Notes: generated by a model not told the origin, from the sequence alone. A stretch of 64,000 bases of DNA from Amphiura filiformis (GCF_039555335.1 NC_092628.1:38710965-38774964); one strand, 5' to 3'; positions 53,901 through 62,950 are shown, counted from the first letter of the stretch. Program-made: numbers and translations.

Positions 53901-56900
53901 TTGTTAAACAAGTGATGCAAGTTAAAATCACAGACAAGTGAAATAAAAACATTACGCCAGCATACAGGTGTGAATTATTACAGCCTTTATTTACCCTCGT
54001 ATTTTGACAGAAAAGAATGAAACTCCATCTTACTATATAGGCTATAGGCTACTATACTGTATTGTCGATTATGAGTTACGGTGGTGGCAATATTTACAAA
54101 TTGCTTATTTTGCAAGTTTTTGACTGTCTCGTCTGTTCCATTTCGCTTAGTCTAAAGTTTCCCGTAGGCTGTATTAATGAACATATCAAAATATTAAATA
54201 TAAAAAATACGAATTTAAGTGATCTTTGACGTTTTTACGTAAAATAGCGAATTTGACAACAAACCGTTGTGTTAGGTATGGGACCAAACACGTTATGGTT
54301 GAACAGGTACAGATCACAGTGGTACAGATATTCACTCCGGGATTACACCTGAACGAGCAGTGTATTTCTGTTTCAATTCCTGCTGTATTGGCATTATTCC
54401 TTGACCTGTGAAAGTAAAATATTCATTAGGTATAATATGGTTAATAATATGCCAGGTGAAAGGCTACCAATAATTAGGTAAAGATTTGTCAATTTATCAT
54501 TTGTCTTGTATGATGGATTTTTAATACAGGTGGTATTGATCAAATACGAGGTAGTTGGTCACTGTCGTTGATATCAAAGGCCTTAAACAAACCGGGACTA
54601 AAAGAGATTACAAAAGAGCTTCGGTTTGATTTGTAGAAGTGAAAATAAACAATGACATATTTATATTTATCGTGCTAATTAGGAGAAGAAAATGAACGTG
54701 AGACTGATCATATGATGCCACCATTTTAACAGCGCAAAGTAGGGTCAGTAGCTAGGCCTAGTCCAGGTATCATTTAAAAATATATTATAATGTAAAGTGG
54801 ACCTTCCAAATTTATGTAGGCCTATGTCAAAATAGCCGAAACATTGAACTTATTATGTATAGCGAATATTTCTATTGGTCACATGTATGTATGTATTATA
54901 CGTTTGTGTGGAATCTGTGGATGGGGGTGGGGGTGATGAGATACTGCTCTCTTTTACCATGTTTACAATATTGAACATGATGAATGAAAAGGTTATGTTG
55001 TCCTAAATGATTCATACAGGGACATTGAATCTCTTATTGGAATCAAAATAGGTTTGGCTTTGGTCAAGACTCGTACAATTCACAACTAGCGTGACATATC
55101 ACGATATGATGTAAATTTGGTTGTGAAATATGGTTTCGATTCTATGACAATTGAATTTTAAGACAAATCTCGTGAAGAAAAGAAGGTCAATGTTGGTTTC
55201 TCACCTATACAATCCTGTATGACTGCAATAGGTCAATGAAGCCTCCGATTGTTGGCTCGCATCACGGTCAGATTCACATTTATTGTTAATTTGTACATCT
55301 ATTCTGAGCTGAAGCTGACTTCACTGGGTATAGACAATGGATTCAGGGTTCACGTCCTATGTTTTTTCTCATCATGCCCAGGCACTAAAATTAACAAGTC
55401 ATTTGTCACAGCCAAACAACAGCATAGTCTATGGCGCTTAATAATATGAGCTTTCAAAATATACAAATGTATATGCGTAAAATTGTAAATGTGCTCTTGT
55501 TATTAAGGGATCTAAAATGAGCGTTTATTGCGTTTCGACAGTATTTTTTTGTGGGACATGAGAGCACCTCAGACCTATCGAATTGCATTCTGAATACGAA
55601 GCATGTCTTTCTGATATCAAATAATTTTCATTTTTGAAAATCACAATATAATACAAATTTTATGACAAATTATAAAAATTTGATATTTTTCAAATTTTGA
55701 TATATAACAGTCCTCGAAGTAAATTATATAAATCTAATGATATATTCTTAAAGTGTATGTAGCAGGAAGGAAAAGCCGACGGTCAATTGAAAATATTGAC
55801 CTTTCGTATTAAAGATATGGATTTTTTTCCCAAAAAGACCTAATTTTTTTTTGTTTTGGGAAAAAAATCCATATCTTCAATACAAAAGGTCAAAATTTTC
55901 AATTGATCGTCGGCTTTTCATCCCACTTACATACACTTCAAGTATAAATCATCAGATTTACAAAGTTTGCTTCAAGTACTGTTAAATATCAAAAATATCA
56001 ATTTTAATGATTTGCCATAAAATGTGTATTAAATTGCGAATTTCAAAAATCAAAATTATTTGATATCAGAATGACATTCTTCGTATTCAGAATGCAATTC
56101 GATATGTCTGATGTGCTCTAATGTCCCAAAATAAATACTGTCCAAACGTTCATACCCCAGCCCTTATAAATTAGAAATGGAATACGATGTACTTGTATAA
56201 TATGTGTACACATCTTTAATAATGACATTGAATATAATTATGATGGTGTCGTAATGAACTTTTGAAAGTGTTCTTTTCGGCTAAACTTTAGAATACCCTA
56301 CCACTATACTATATTCGCAGATGACACTTTACAGATTGCGCCTTGGGTCTGTTTTCATGATTTAGTCTTAACTCGTCCATTATTTTGTTCTCTTGTAAAC
56401 TTACACCACATATGTTAAAATAGAGAATATTAATTCAATAGCCGTGGTAACCATGTGGTAATACATTTGCAATATTGAACTGGAATTGAATTAAGTATTT
56501 TGTAATGATCCGCCCTAGTTTACACATTCTAATCACATAATAGCCTCTAAGACCTGATGCGGTTTATACGCAAGAAAATACGGTACATTGCCTAGATATT
56601 ATACAATAAAGAATGCGCAATAAAGTTAATTGTTGGGTTATTGTCTATAACCTCTTGTTTTTGCAAAACGCTTAATCAATGTTCCTTTTATTTTCAGAGC
56701 AACATTTGTACAGGAAAGAAGAACATTTTGGACTAGAATAAGGTCGGCATCGGCGCAATATTCTGGTACCGGTAAGTTATAAGTGTTTGTTTGTTTGTTT
56801 CTGCGTCGTTTATTTGCCCCTCGAATCGCTAATGTTATAAATGTAAATACCTATCTGTTGGTTTGTTGTATACAAGCTCATCAACAATCAGCGAAGTCGT

Positions 56901-57658
56901 ATGACGCTATAGGCCTAAAGGTAAACCCTTCCCGTCCTATACTTACTCCATCACTATCCTAACCCTAAAATCATATGGCCTAAATGATGAATCCTAGCCT
57001 TAAATGGTCAATCCTAACCCTAACTTAACTCTTAACAAATAAACTCTAAAAAACAGTATACTATTGGCTACCCAAAACTGTAAAGTTATATCGAAGTCAT
57101 GATGTTCACAATGGATTGACGGAGAGGACATAATACCACAGAAACTGACCAGAGGCAAGCTTGGACATTTGTCACGTCCATTCTTGTTTGTTTTGTACTC
57201 AATAACGAATTCACAACAATCGAAGAAATGGAGACTTAAATGCAATTATACTTACAAGCTTGCAAACAGTTTGTTTTCATATGAACTTACATAAGTCTCC
57301 CAACCTCTGTGAGGAAATCATAATCAAGATTAAAATCTTACACGTTCCGCATGAATAGCTTGTGGTGAAAGTCAAAGGATTTATATCATTTCACGCCTCT
57401 GGGTTTCAGTTTTGGTTTATCCAGGAGACACAGTAGTTCCCATACAAGATTGTTCATTTGCTTTTACACATGTTCGGGCATTTTAGTTACAATTTTTTAA
57501 TTAAGAGTGTGTATTTCCACATGAATTACATTTAAATAAATATAAAACTTTTGACGTGCTTACTCAAACAAATTCCTTGTAATTACTTGAACCACTGTTG
57601 CTCTCATAGTCGCAGTGTCGTTGTCATCGTGTTATTTAAATTACTTGGTGATGATGAC

Positions 57659-57709
<51 letters not shown>

Positions 57710-60700
57710 AACGATGATGACGATTACAACAACGATGACGATGACGATGACAACGACGATCCTGATGATAAAAATTAGATTTTGTTATCATTGTTATTAT
57801 TTGTATTCATTTGTTAATATTATTTCTTTCTTTCTTTCTTTATTTTATTTTATTTACTACACTTTATCACTGGCACAGAATTACAAAAAAAATATAATAT
57901 TGCATATAAGTTACATCAAAAATTACACAATATTATGAAAGGAACAATATTTTTTTTTTAAAGTCCAGTGAATGGCTGGAGCGAACAGGTGCAAGGCACC
58001 TCTAAGACCGCCACAACCAAAACCAAAAAAGAAGGGAAGGGAAATATAAATTAAGAGGTGGAAAATGCAGGTTATTTACATTTGCCTGCAATTTGGACAA
58101 TTTCTACCATATTGATGTTATTATTTATGTACATTTGTTAATATTTTTCTTTCTATCATACATTTTCCCTAGTGTATATGGCATGCAGTAGTGCACCGTG
58201 TTTGAATGGCGGTGTTTGCAGTCCTGGAGATTCCAGTGGATATGGATATGCCTGTCAATGTCCTTCTAGTTTCAGTGGCTTGAATTGTGAACAACGTAAG
58301 TTAATTGATGTTGTTGCTAATCTTCCCCGCAAGATAGTTAACAATTTTGGAATAATGTTAGCTGTTTGTTAATAATGTTGGTAATTCTGGGGCGTAGCCA
58401 GTTTTCTTAGTCGGGAGGGGGAGGGGTGGTAAAAATTTCAGGGGCAAAGACGAAGAATTTCCGGTTACATGATTTTGACCCGGTATCATTGGTGGGATAT
58501 ACACATACCAATTTTCTTGGACTACATAAAAGATTTCCAAGCTTCATTGCCACTTTTCTTTTCTTTTGCCGGTCCGATTTTTTTTTTGTCGGATGGGGGG
58601 GTTTCTTTAATTTCTTGTAAGGGGACTCTTCCCCACCCCCGCTAGCTACGCTACTAGTTGGTATTATGCTAGCCGTTAATAAATCGACAAAAGTAATTAT
58701 CATATCATAAGGTATGGGACATATTTACACACAATTGATATTCATGTAAGTTGCATAACACGGGGAACATTTTTCCATACTAACACTAACATAAAGGTAT
58801 CGTAAGAAAATTCATTTCTCTTTACTAACATAAATCCATTACTTGGCTATGCATTTTGTTTCAGTAAAAGACGCGTGTGCAAGCCAGCCTTGCCAAAATG
58901 GCATATGCTACTTGCTTGCAAATGGCCCAGGTTATGTATGCCTTTGCAATGCTGGTTTTACAGGGGCTAATTGCCAAACGCCTGGTAAGAGAAGGTAAAA
59001 CCATCTCACGCATGATATCTCGCATTTCTAAGTTACCATGGTTACAGAATGTTTCAAATTCAGTTACGTTTTTGGTTGTAAAAGTTGCATTTTTGAAAGT
59101 GGTTGGCGATGGTGGAGGTACTCCTTTTCAAATGCATGATTAAAATTGTAATGTAAACATCAAAATGAATACTGGTATTAATTCCTAGAAAACTAAGAGG
59201 TATTTGTGTCGCTTACTGCAATATAGGGAAAACGTAAGGCTCTAATATCAGATGAATCAGATTTATGCATGCATCTTGTTTAATACCATGATACCAAATT
59301 ATATCATAAACTAGTTGTTTTAAATATTGTAAATAATAGATGCATGGTGCATTGTTCTTTTCTCCGGAGGGGTCTGGTCCCTGGTTGTCATAAAAACTAC
59401 TCTTTTCCTCTATTATGCAAGCACCCATTCTCCCCTCTTTTAAACTCAATCTCAAAATTCTTATTATGTAATCAACTGACTTCTAGAAAGACTAACAAAA
59501 ACAGAAGAAATATAAATGAAGCCACCCAACAACCATACATGTTTCAACTCTCCCCTATATATCCATCCACACTTACCAAGCAATTAATCCTTGGCGTTCA
59601 TACTGCAAATTAACATTGCTTAACCTTAGGTCTAATATCATAAGTCAACATTATTGTCAAAATTTAACAATTTTTTGGTTAAAAATTTGTCAACATTGTA
59701 TAAGATTTTGTAAAATTATTGCCACATTTAGACCAACGTTGGGTATTTGCTCATTTTTTCCATTCTGTATAACAAAATACATTAACCTGTAAAGTTGCTT
59801 ACTTTGCATTATTTGCTAAATTGCTTGCTAATGTGCTTGCTTAAGGGATCTAGAATGAGCGTTTATGGCCTTTCGACAGTATTTTTTGTGGGACATGAGA
59901 GCACCTCAGACGTATCGAATTGCATTCTGAATACGAAGCATGTCTTTCTGATATCAAATAATTTTCATTTTTGAAATTCACGATATAATACAAATTTTAT
60001 GACAAATTATTAAAATTTGATATTTGTCAAATTTTTGATATATAACAGTCCTCGAAATAAATTTTATAAATCTAATGATATATTCTTAAAGTGTATGTAG
60101 CTGGGAGGAAAAATAGCCGACGATCAATTGAAAATTTTGACCTTTTATATTGAAGATATGGATTTTTTCCAAAAAGACCTATTTTTTTTGGTGTTTTGGG
60201 AAAAAATCCATATCTTCAATACGAAAGGTCAACATTTTCAATTGATCGTCGGCTTTTCATCCCACCTACATACACTTTAAGTATAAATCATCAGATTTAT
60301 AAAGTTTACTTCAAGTACTGTTAAATATCAAAAATATCAATTTTAATGATTTGCCATAAAATGTGTATTACATTGCGAATTTCAAACAAAGGACATTCTT
60401 CGTATTCAGAATGCAATTCGATATGCCTGATGTGCTCTAATGTCCCACAATAAATACTGTCCAAACGTCCAAACGTTCATACCCCTTCCCTTAATTGCAC
60501 GTTTAATTATGCTTAGTGTTCAATTGCTTGCTAATGTGCTTGCTTTGCTAAATCTGCTTATATTGCTTACAGCTGATTTACCTTGTGCCAGTTCTCCTTG
60601 TCTAAATGGTGGTGTATGCTTCACAGCTGAGGATCATTCCAGTTATATATGTTCTTGTCCTGCGTCATATATGGGAACCAATTGTGACATTCTATGTATG

Positions 60701-62950
60701 TTATGTTCTGTAATGATATCGTCTGTATATTAAGTTTTTTATTTACTTATACATGTTTATTGTTTAAATGTGACTTTGTTTGGACTAATAAACAATAAAA
60801 ACAAAACAAAAGCAAAGAAACAAGAAAAAGGTAAAAGCATCAAACATTAACAAATTTTTACACGTTTTGTGATTAATGTTGGTACAAAAGATATTATGTA
60901 TGTTCTGTAATGATATCGTCTGTACATTAAGTATTTCAAGCTATTTTATTTACTTATATAACATGTTTATTGTTTAAATGTGACTTTAGAAAATTTGTTT
61001 GGACCAATAAACAATAAACAATAAAAGCAAAACAAAAACAAAGAAAAAAGTAAAAGCATCAAACGTTAAATTTTTTTAACACGTTTTGTGATTAATGTTG
61101 GTACAAAAGATATCATGTATTTGTTTAGAGCCTCGGCCTCTTAAAAAAGGAGAGGCAGAAAAATAAGAAGAAAAACAAATTATACAAATCTTTCATTTTT
61201 TTATCGTACAAACGCAATTGTAAGCATATGGATATATACAATGTATATATACAAAGTAATGAACTAAAGTTTCTTCAGAGAGTGCTCAACTTTAAGTGTA
61301 AAGGAGCGATAAATAAATAAATAAATAAATAAATATACAGATGGATCAGTTCATTAAATTTTATTCATATCCTACAAACTTGTTTCAAGAAGACTGCTGT
61401 CTCCTCTCATCCCTGAGAGAGGAGACAGCAGTCTTCTTGAAACAAGTTTGTAGGATATGAATAAAATTCAATGTATATATATATATATAAAAGTTCATCT
61501 TTGTTGAAACTATCAATTTACATATGCAATCGGAAATGAAAAATCTTTTTTTTTTTCAACGAGGAATGACTGTTCAATTTTGTTTTCGTACGTGTCGATT
61601 GTTAGATTTTGCTCGTGCAATATTGTCCACTTATATGTATGTTTATGTCACATCTTGAGTTTGGGGTAGTTGGTCAAATTTACTATTGAAATCATGGCAT
61701 GTTATGTAGTACTGTAGTCCTAGTGTACATTATAATAACCAGTAATAAAAATATTGGTAAGATTATGTTAAAATTTCATGTGTATAGGCCTACATCCAAA
61801 TAGCAATAGATTCATTAGGTCATTGTTATTTAGTATAGAACTCTTTAAAACATAATGTAATCAAATCTTGAGTCCACCGTCCAGTATTGTTTCCTATTAT
61901 GAGTAATACATGCATTCAAATAGTCTAGCATGTCTATTAATATATATGACCGTTATTTTTGTTTAAAAGTACTATATTGTAATAATTGGAAAACAATAAT
62001 ATGCCCTACTTCCCTTAACTCTAAAAATATTCAAGATAACTATTTAAAGAAATAATTATTTTTGCAATCTAAACCTATAGTTTGTCTTAATGAAAATTAA
62101 TTTTTAAAAGTTAGCAAATCCGATCCAATTAACGTGTCGTATTTCAATTGTATGATCACATTGATCAGACAATGCTATTTCAAATTATCTGTAATTTAAA
62201 CTTCGTTACCCTTTATATTTGGCCATCAGGAATAAAATTGGGCATAGTTAAGTAAGCTAGCTTATACTATTCCAGAAAATAGATGCACACCCTATATAGA
62301 GTAGTTCAAATTTCCAGATTTTTTCCAGTCATGGTTGTTGGGAATTCAGACTTCTGAAGTGTCCAAAGGCAAAAAAATTCAACAGAAAAAATAGTTTAAA
62401 ATCACAAATCCTCAATTTGAGAGGCTTATTTTGACGATTCCGTGATTTTTCATTCATTTAATTACGGTACATTTCCAATTTTTTCCCGTATTGAATTCGT
62501 CATTTTCAGAAAAAACAATCTTGGAAATTAAATCCAGACATTTGATTGATTGAAAAGTTAGGCCAACTCCTCTAGGACTATAATAAGGGGTGTGCACTTA
62601 TTTTCTGGAACTAGCTCAACTTCTAAAACAATAAACTGTTGTCACAATAAATACCTGGTATATTCCATAGGTCTGTAATATAGTCCATAGGTCTGTGTAA
62701 TGTAAGACCTACCCAGTTGGCATCGGTTTACTTAGCTATTATAAGCTAGTCCTCGGCACAGTCTCATTCATTCATCTCTTGAAGTTGTCTAACTATTGAA
62801 CTATTTCCCCACTCTCTTGCACAGTGGTGACAGATGACCCTTGTGTCTCAAATCCGTGCCAAAACAACGGTCTGTGTCTAACAGCAGTTAGCGGTGGCTC
62901 ATACGTCTGTCGATGTGTCGAAGGATTTACCGGAACAAACTGTGAAAGTG
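24450..62950 (+). CDS. Secreted Reeler-domain plus EGF-repeat protein (3' end outside window)
   Basis: After removing the apparent duplicate block, the gene is exon 24450-24660, one set of 39921-40149, 43947-44020, 45416-45538, 46119-46238, 47799-47921, then 62825-62950. It starts with a signal peptide (hydrophobic [10 protein letters not shown], cleavage likely near residue 20). The Reeler domain covers about residues 22-170: conserved C35, P40/H43, Y63-x-P-G, the FRGVLLQAR block at 79-87, C111, THQN at 119-122, W134-x-A-P, and the closing [15 protein letters not shown]. Four EGF-like domains with six cysteines each follow, every one on its own exon entering and leaving at phase 1, so they can be added or lost without breaking frame. 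None has the D-x-N/D...N Ca-binding signature at its start in full. Reeler domains are extracellular; EGF arrays mediate adhesion or receptor contact. The last exon ends at phase 1, so the protein continues past the window. No named orthologue is assigned. Confidence 0.85.
26088..26337. repeat. Element inserted in a (TAATG)n microsatellite
   Basis: CGTCAGCCTA and its near complement TAGGAGGCTGACG bound the segment. TAATG repeats lie on both sides (26048-26085 and 26338-26368), so a microsatellite was split. Confidence 0.6.
27863..28051. repeat. hAT-type MITE family F, copy 1
   Basis: An exact 8-bp target duplication, ATGCATTT, lies at 27855-27862 and 28052-28059. Ends are CAGTGGCGGCGCC and, complemented, CAGTGACGGCGCC. 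Interior is G-rich. Confidence 0.88.
28455..28845. repeat. MITE family B, diverged copy
   Basis: Starts TTAA then GGCGGTACTACACCC and carries the family block GGGGCAAGGAATCC with its inverted partner. The right end is decayed and its border approximate. Confidence 0.65.
31075..31577. repeat. MITE family C, left end decayed
   Basis: Central arms AAAGCCGACGATCAATTG and the complement are present, and the right end reaches TTAA at 31578-31581, which also starts the next element. Confidence 0.75.
31582..31933. repeat. MITE family B copy abutting family C
   Basis: TTAA at 31578-31581 and 31934-31937. Ends GGGGGTACTACGCCCC and GGGGTGTAGTACCCCC. It shares its left TTAA with the preceding family C element. 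Confidence 0.85.
32336..33342. repeat. 1-kb non-autonomous element (CTACACTG ends)
   Basis: Left CTACACTGCAAAT and right ATTTACAGTGTAG are inverted. The interior has many GTGTTC/GAACAC motifs and a duplicated block TTGAACACGTGTCATGTGTT at about 33088 and 33266. No protein domain is visible. Confidence 0.65.
32826..32936 (+). other. tRNA-like segment (A and B box)
   Basis: TATGGCCGAGCG resembles the A box of tRNA-Leu/Ser and GGGTTCGAGCC the B box, about 75 bases apart. No good acceptor stem can be drawn, so this is a tRNA-derived relic or SINE head rather than a working tRNA gene. Confidence 0.45.
33395..33732 (-). repeat. Family E element, copy 1 (5-bp target duplication)
   Basis: TTTCA at 33390-33394 and 33733-33737. 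Ends CATGCGCATATTT and GGTGCGCCACTG. It is the reverse of the copy at 36331-36695 and is purine-rich on this strand. Confidence 0.75.
33881..33900. repeat. (CACG)n microsatellite
   Basis: About four and a half CACG units. Confidence 0.9.
34700..35120 (+). pseudogene. Non-LTR retrotransposon remnant, C-terminal reverse-transcriptase region
   Basis: Two overlapping frames join across a frameshift near 34880-34900. Frame one has [20 protein letters not shown] and [10 protein letters not shown]; the next frame continues [15 protein letters not shown] and [11 protein letters not shown]. This string (RR..HLN..FKC, then NTRS, then GRRSFQYRG) is the usual end of jockey/CR1/L2-like LINE polymerases. 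The upstream part is missing: 5' truncated. It lies in intron 1 of the Reeler-EGF gene on the same strand. Confidence 0.8.
35121..35680 (+). mobile_element. LINE 3' untranslated region and (AAAC)n tail
   Basis: AT-rich sequence after the stop, ending CATATGGAAGAACAGGGG ... CCCCTGAATATGGACCC and then ATAAACAAACAAACAAAC. The GGGG/CCCC arms form a short stem before the tail, as in CR1/L2-like LINEs. The duplicated block starts immediately after the tail. Confidence 0.65.
36036..36290. repeat. MITE family B, truncated copy
   Basis: Starts GGTGGTACTACACCCC and contains GGGGCAAGGAATCCAATTAC; the right end is missing. Duplicate at 48671-48921. Confidence 0.65.
36331..36695 (+). repeat. Family E element, copy 2 (5-bp target duplication)
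   Basis: GATAA at 36326-36330 and 36696-36700. Ends CAGTGGCGTACC and TACGCGCATG. Interior repeats CTTCTTTTTGCCGCC-like units, which explains a long Lys/Arg/Gln-rich open frame on the other strand. Confidence 0.78.
37583..38241 (-). repeat. MITE family C, full copy, inverted
   Basis: TTAA at 37579-37582 and 38242-38245. Starts GGGCTGGGGTATGAACG and ends CGCTCATTTTAGATCCC. Two long palindromic halves around a TTGGGAAAAAA centre. 659 bp. Confidence 0.85.
39361..39551. repeat. hAT-type MITE family F, copy 2
   Basis: Flanked by GTGGTGGG and GTAGTGGG, an 8-bp duplication with one change. Ends CAATGACGGCACC and GGCACTGCCACTG. Interior matches 27863-28051 in part (GCAAAAAGTGGA, CAAG.GTTCTGA). Duplicate at 51917-52092. 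Confidence 0.75.
39921..40149 (+). CDS. Reeler-EGF gene exon 2, left copy (central Reeler)
   Basis: The acceptor is TCTTTTCAG and the donor is GTAAGT. It is 229 nt, phase 1 to 2. It carries FRGVLLQAR, the C111 position, LTHQN and WKAP, the core of the Reeler fold. Confidence 0.88.
42800..43415 (+). repeat. MITE family C, full copy with arm deletion
   Basis: TTAA at 42796-42799 and 43416-43419. About 50 bases of the left inner arm are missing relative to 55507-56163. Confidence 0.85.
43947..44020 (+). CDS. Reeler-EGF gene exon 3, left copy (end of Reeler)
   Basis: The acceptor is TTTTCAG and the donor is GTAAGT. It is 74 nt, phase 2 to 1, encoding [17 protein letters not shown] and a short linker. 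Confidence 0.88.
44900..45018. repeat. (GAT)n microsatellite
   Basis: About 18 GAT units, then degenerate GAT/GAC/AAC. The poly-Asp and poly-Met open frames over it are artefacts. The other copy at 57650-57768 has one more unit. Confidence 0.95.
45416..45538 (+). CDS. Reeler-EGF gene, EGF domain 1, left copy
   Basis: It is 123 nt, phase 1-1, between CCCTAG and GTAAGT. The six cysteines are in ACS, APC, GVC, YAC, QC and NC, with LNGGVC and SGLNC typical of EGF. Confidence 0.9.
45632..45903. repeat. G/C-run inverted element in EGF intron
   Basis: GGCGTAGCCAG near the left end and CTGGCTAGGCTACG at the right are near complements; interior has poly-G left and poly-C right. Duplicate at 58388-58660. 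Confidence 0.55.
46119..46238 (+). CDS. Reeler-EGF gene, EGF domain 2, left copy
   Basis: It is 120 nt, phase 1-1, between TTTCAG and GTAAGA. Six cysteines are spaced as in QPCQNGIC and FTGANC. Confidence 0.9.
47097..47716 (+). repeat. MITE family C, copy before EGF3
   Basis: The right TTAA is at 47717-47720; the left TTAA has become TGAA here but is intact at 59841-59844 in the other copy. It ends 82 bases before the EGF3 exon. Confidence 0.85.
47799..47921 (+). CDS. Reeler-EGF gene, EGF domain 3, left copy
   Basis: It is 123 nt, phase 1-1, between TTACAG and GTATGT. The domain reads SPCLNGGVC ... [14 protein letters not shown]. Confidence 0.9.
48120..48319. other. Assembly gap of exactly 200 N
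   Basis: A round-number run of N, so its length is a placeholder. The left flank is A-rich low complexity; the right flank starts where the left copy's LINE tail ended. Confidence 0.98.
48964..49314 (+). repeat. Family E element, duplicate of 36331-36695
   Basis: Same insertion site with GATAA on both sides; shorter homopolymer runs than in the other copy. Confidence 0.78.
50126..50786 (-). repeat. MITE family C, duplicate of 37583-38241
   Basis: TTAA at 50122-50125 and 50787-50790, same orientation and site. Confidence 0.85.
51917..52092. repeat. hAT-type MITE family F, duplicate of 39361-39551
   Basis: Same site and ends, with about a dozen bases lost inside. Confidence 0.7.
52314..52496. 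mobile_element. hAT-type insertion present in one copy only
   Basis: Ends CAGTGTTTACTC and GAGTAAACACTG are perfect 12-bp inverted repeats. The 8-bp GTGGGTAG is duplicated at 52306-52313 and 52497-52504, and occurs once at the empty site 39768-39775. The element is 183 bp and encodes no transposase. Confidence 0.95.
52636..52864 (+). CDS. Reeler-EGF exon 2, right copy (likely other haplotype)
   Basis: It is identical in length and protein to 39921-40149. The two nucleotide differences I see (GTC/GTT and CCT/CCG codons) are synonymous. Probably an allelic duplicate, not an extra exon. Confidence 0.85.
55507..56163 (+). repeat. MITE family C, duplicate of 42800-43415, arms intact
   Basis: TTAA at 55503-55506; the right side reads TTATAAATTAG instead of TTAATTAG. 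Confidence 0.82.
56698..56771 (+). CDS. Reeler-EGF exon 3, right copy (likely other haplotype)
   Basis: I see no difference from 43947-44020, and the splice borders are the same. Confidence 0.85.
57650..57768. repeat. (GAT)n microsatellite, right copy
   Basis: One GAT unit longer than 44900-45018. Confidence 0.95.
58173..58295 (+). CDS. EGF domain 1 exon, right copy (likely other haplotype)
   Basis: Same sequence as 45416-45538 by eye, with the same CCCTAG acceptor and GTAAGT donor. Confidence 0.85.
58388..58660. repeat. G/C-run inverted element, right copy
   Basis: Same position relative to EGF1 as 45632-45903; G and C runs differ in length. Confidence 0.55.
58865..58984 (+). CDS. EGF domain 2 exon, right copy (likely other haplotype)
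   Basis: Same protein as 46119-46238. Three third-position changes are seen (TGT/TGC, GCA/GCT, TGT/TGC), all synonymous. Confidence 0.85.
59845..60490 (+). repeat. MITE family C, duplicate of 47097-47716
   Basis: TTAA at 59841-59844 and 60491-60494, both intact. Confidence 0.85.
60573..60695 (+). CDS. EGF domain 3 exon, right copy (likely other haplotype)
   Basis: Same protein as 47799-47921. One synonymous change, GGC/GGT, in NGGV. Confidence 0.85.
60694..61114. repeat. Two-unit tandem repeat after EGF3
   Basis: Units of about 200 and 220 bases (about 60694-60895 and 60896-61114) share TGTTCTGTAATGATATCGTC, CATGTTTATTGTTTAAATGT and TTGTGATTAATGTTGGTACA. The unit starts at the EGF3 donor. 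Confidence 0.85.
61308..61334. repeat. (TAAA)n microsatellite
   Basis: About six TAAA units, just left of the long hairpin. Confidence 0.9.
61352..61473. repeat. Long hairpin, 57-bp arms
   Basis: Arms 61352-61408 and 61417-61473 pair with a single mismatch around an 8-base loop, ATCCCTGA. The inner 50 bp are perfect. Flanked by TAAA and TA microsatellites. Confidence 0.9.
62269..62612. repeat. Inverted-repeat element left of EGF4
   Basis: Left TTCCAGAAAATAGATGCACA pairs with right TGTGCACTTATTTTCTGGAA, with two mismatches. About 340 bp. Confidence 0.7.
62825..62950 (+). CDS. Reeler-EGF gene, EGF domain 4
   Basis: It is 126 nt, phase 1-1, between CTTGCACAG and GTAAGT. It reads [14 protein letters not shown] ... 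YVCRC ... FTGTNCE. It lies outside the duplicated block and occurs once. Confidence 0.9.

Larger units (their letters stand above)
48320..60861. repeat. Right copy of the 12.5-kb duplicated block
   Basis: Begins with AGGACTTTCATTCTGACTTG, also found at 35681, and follows the left copy to about 60861 where the left copy meets the gap. It continues seamlessly into unique sequence with EGF4. Confidence 0.93.
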
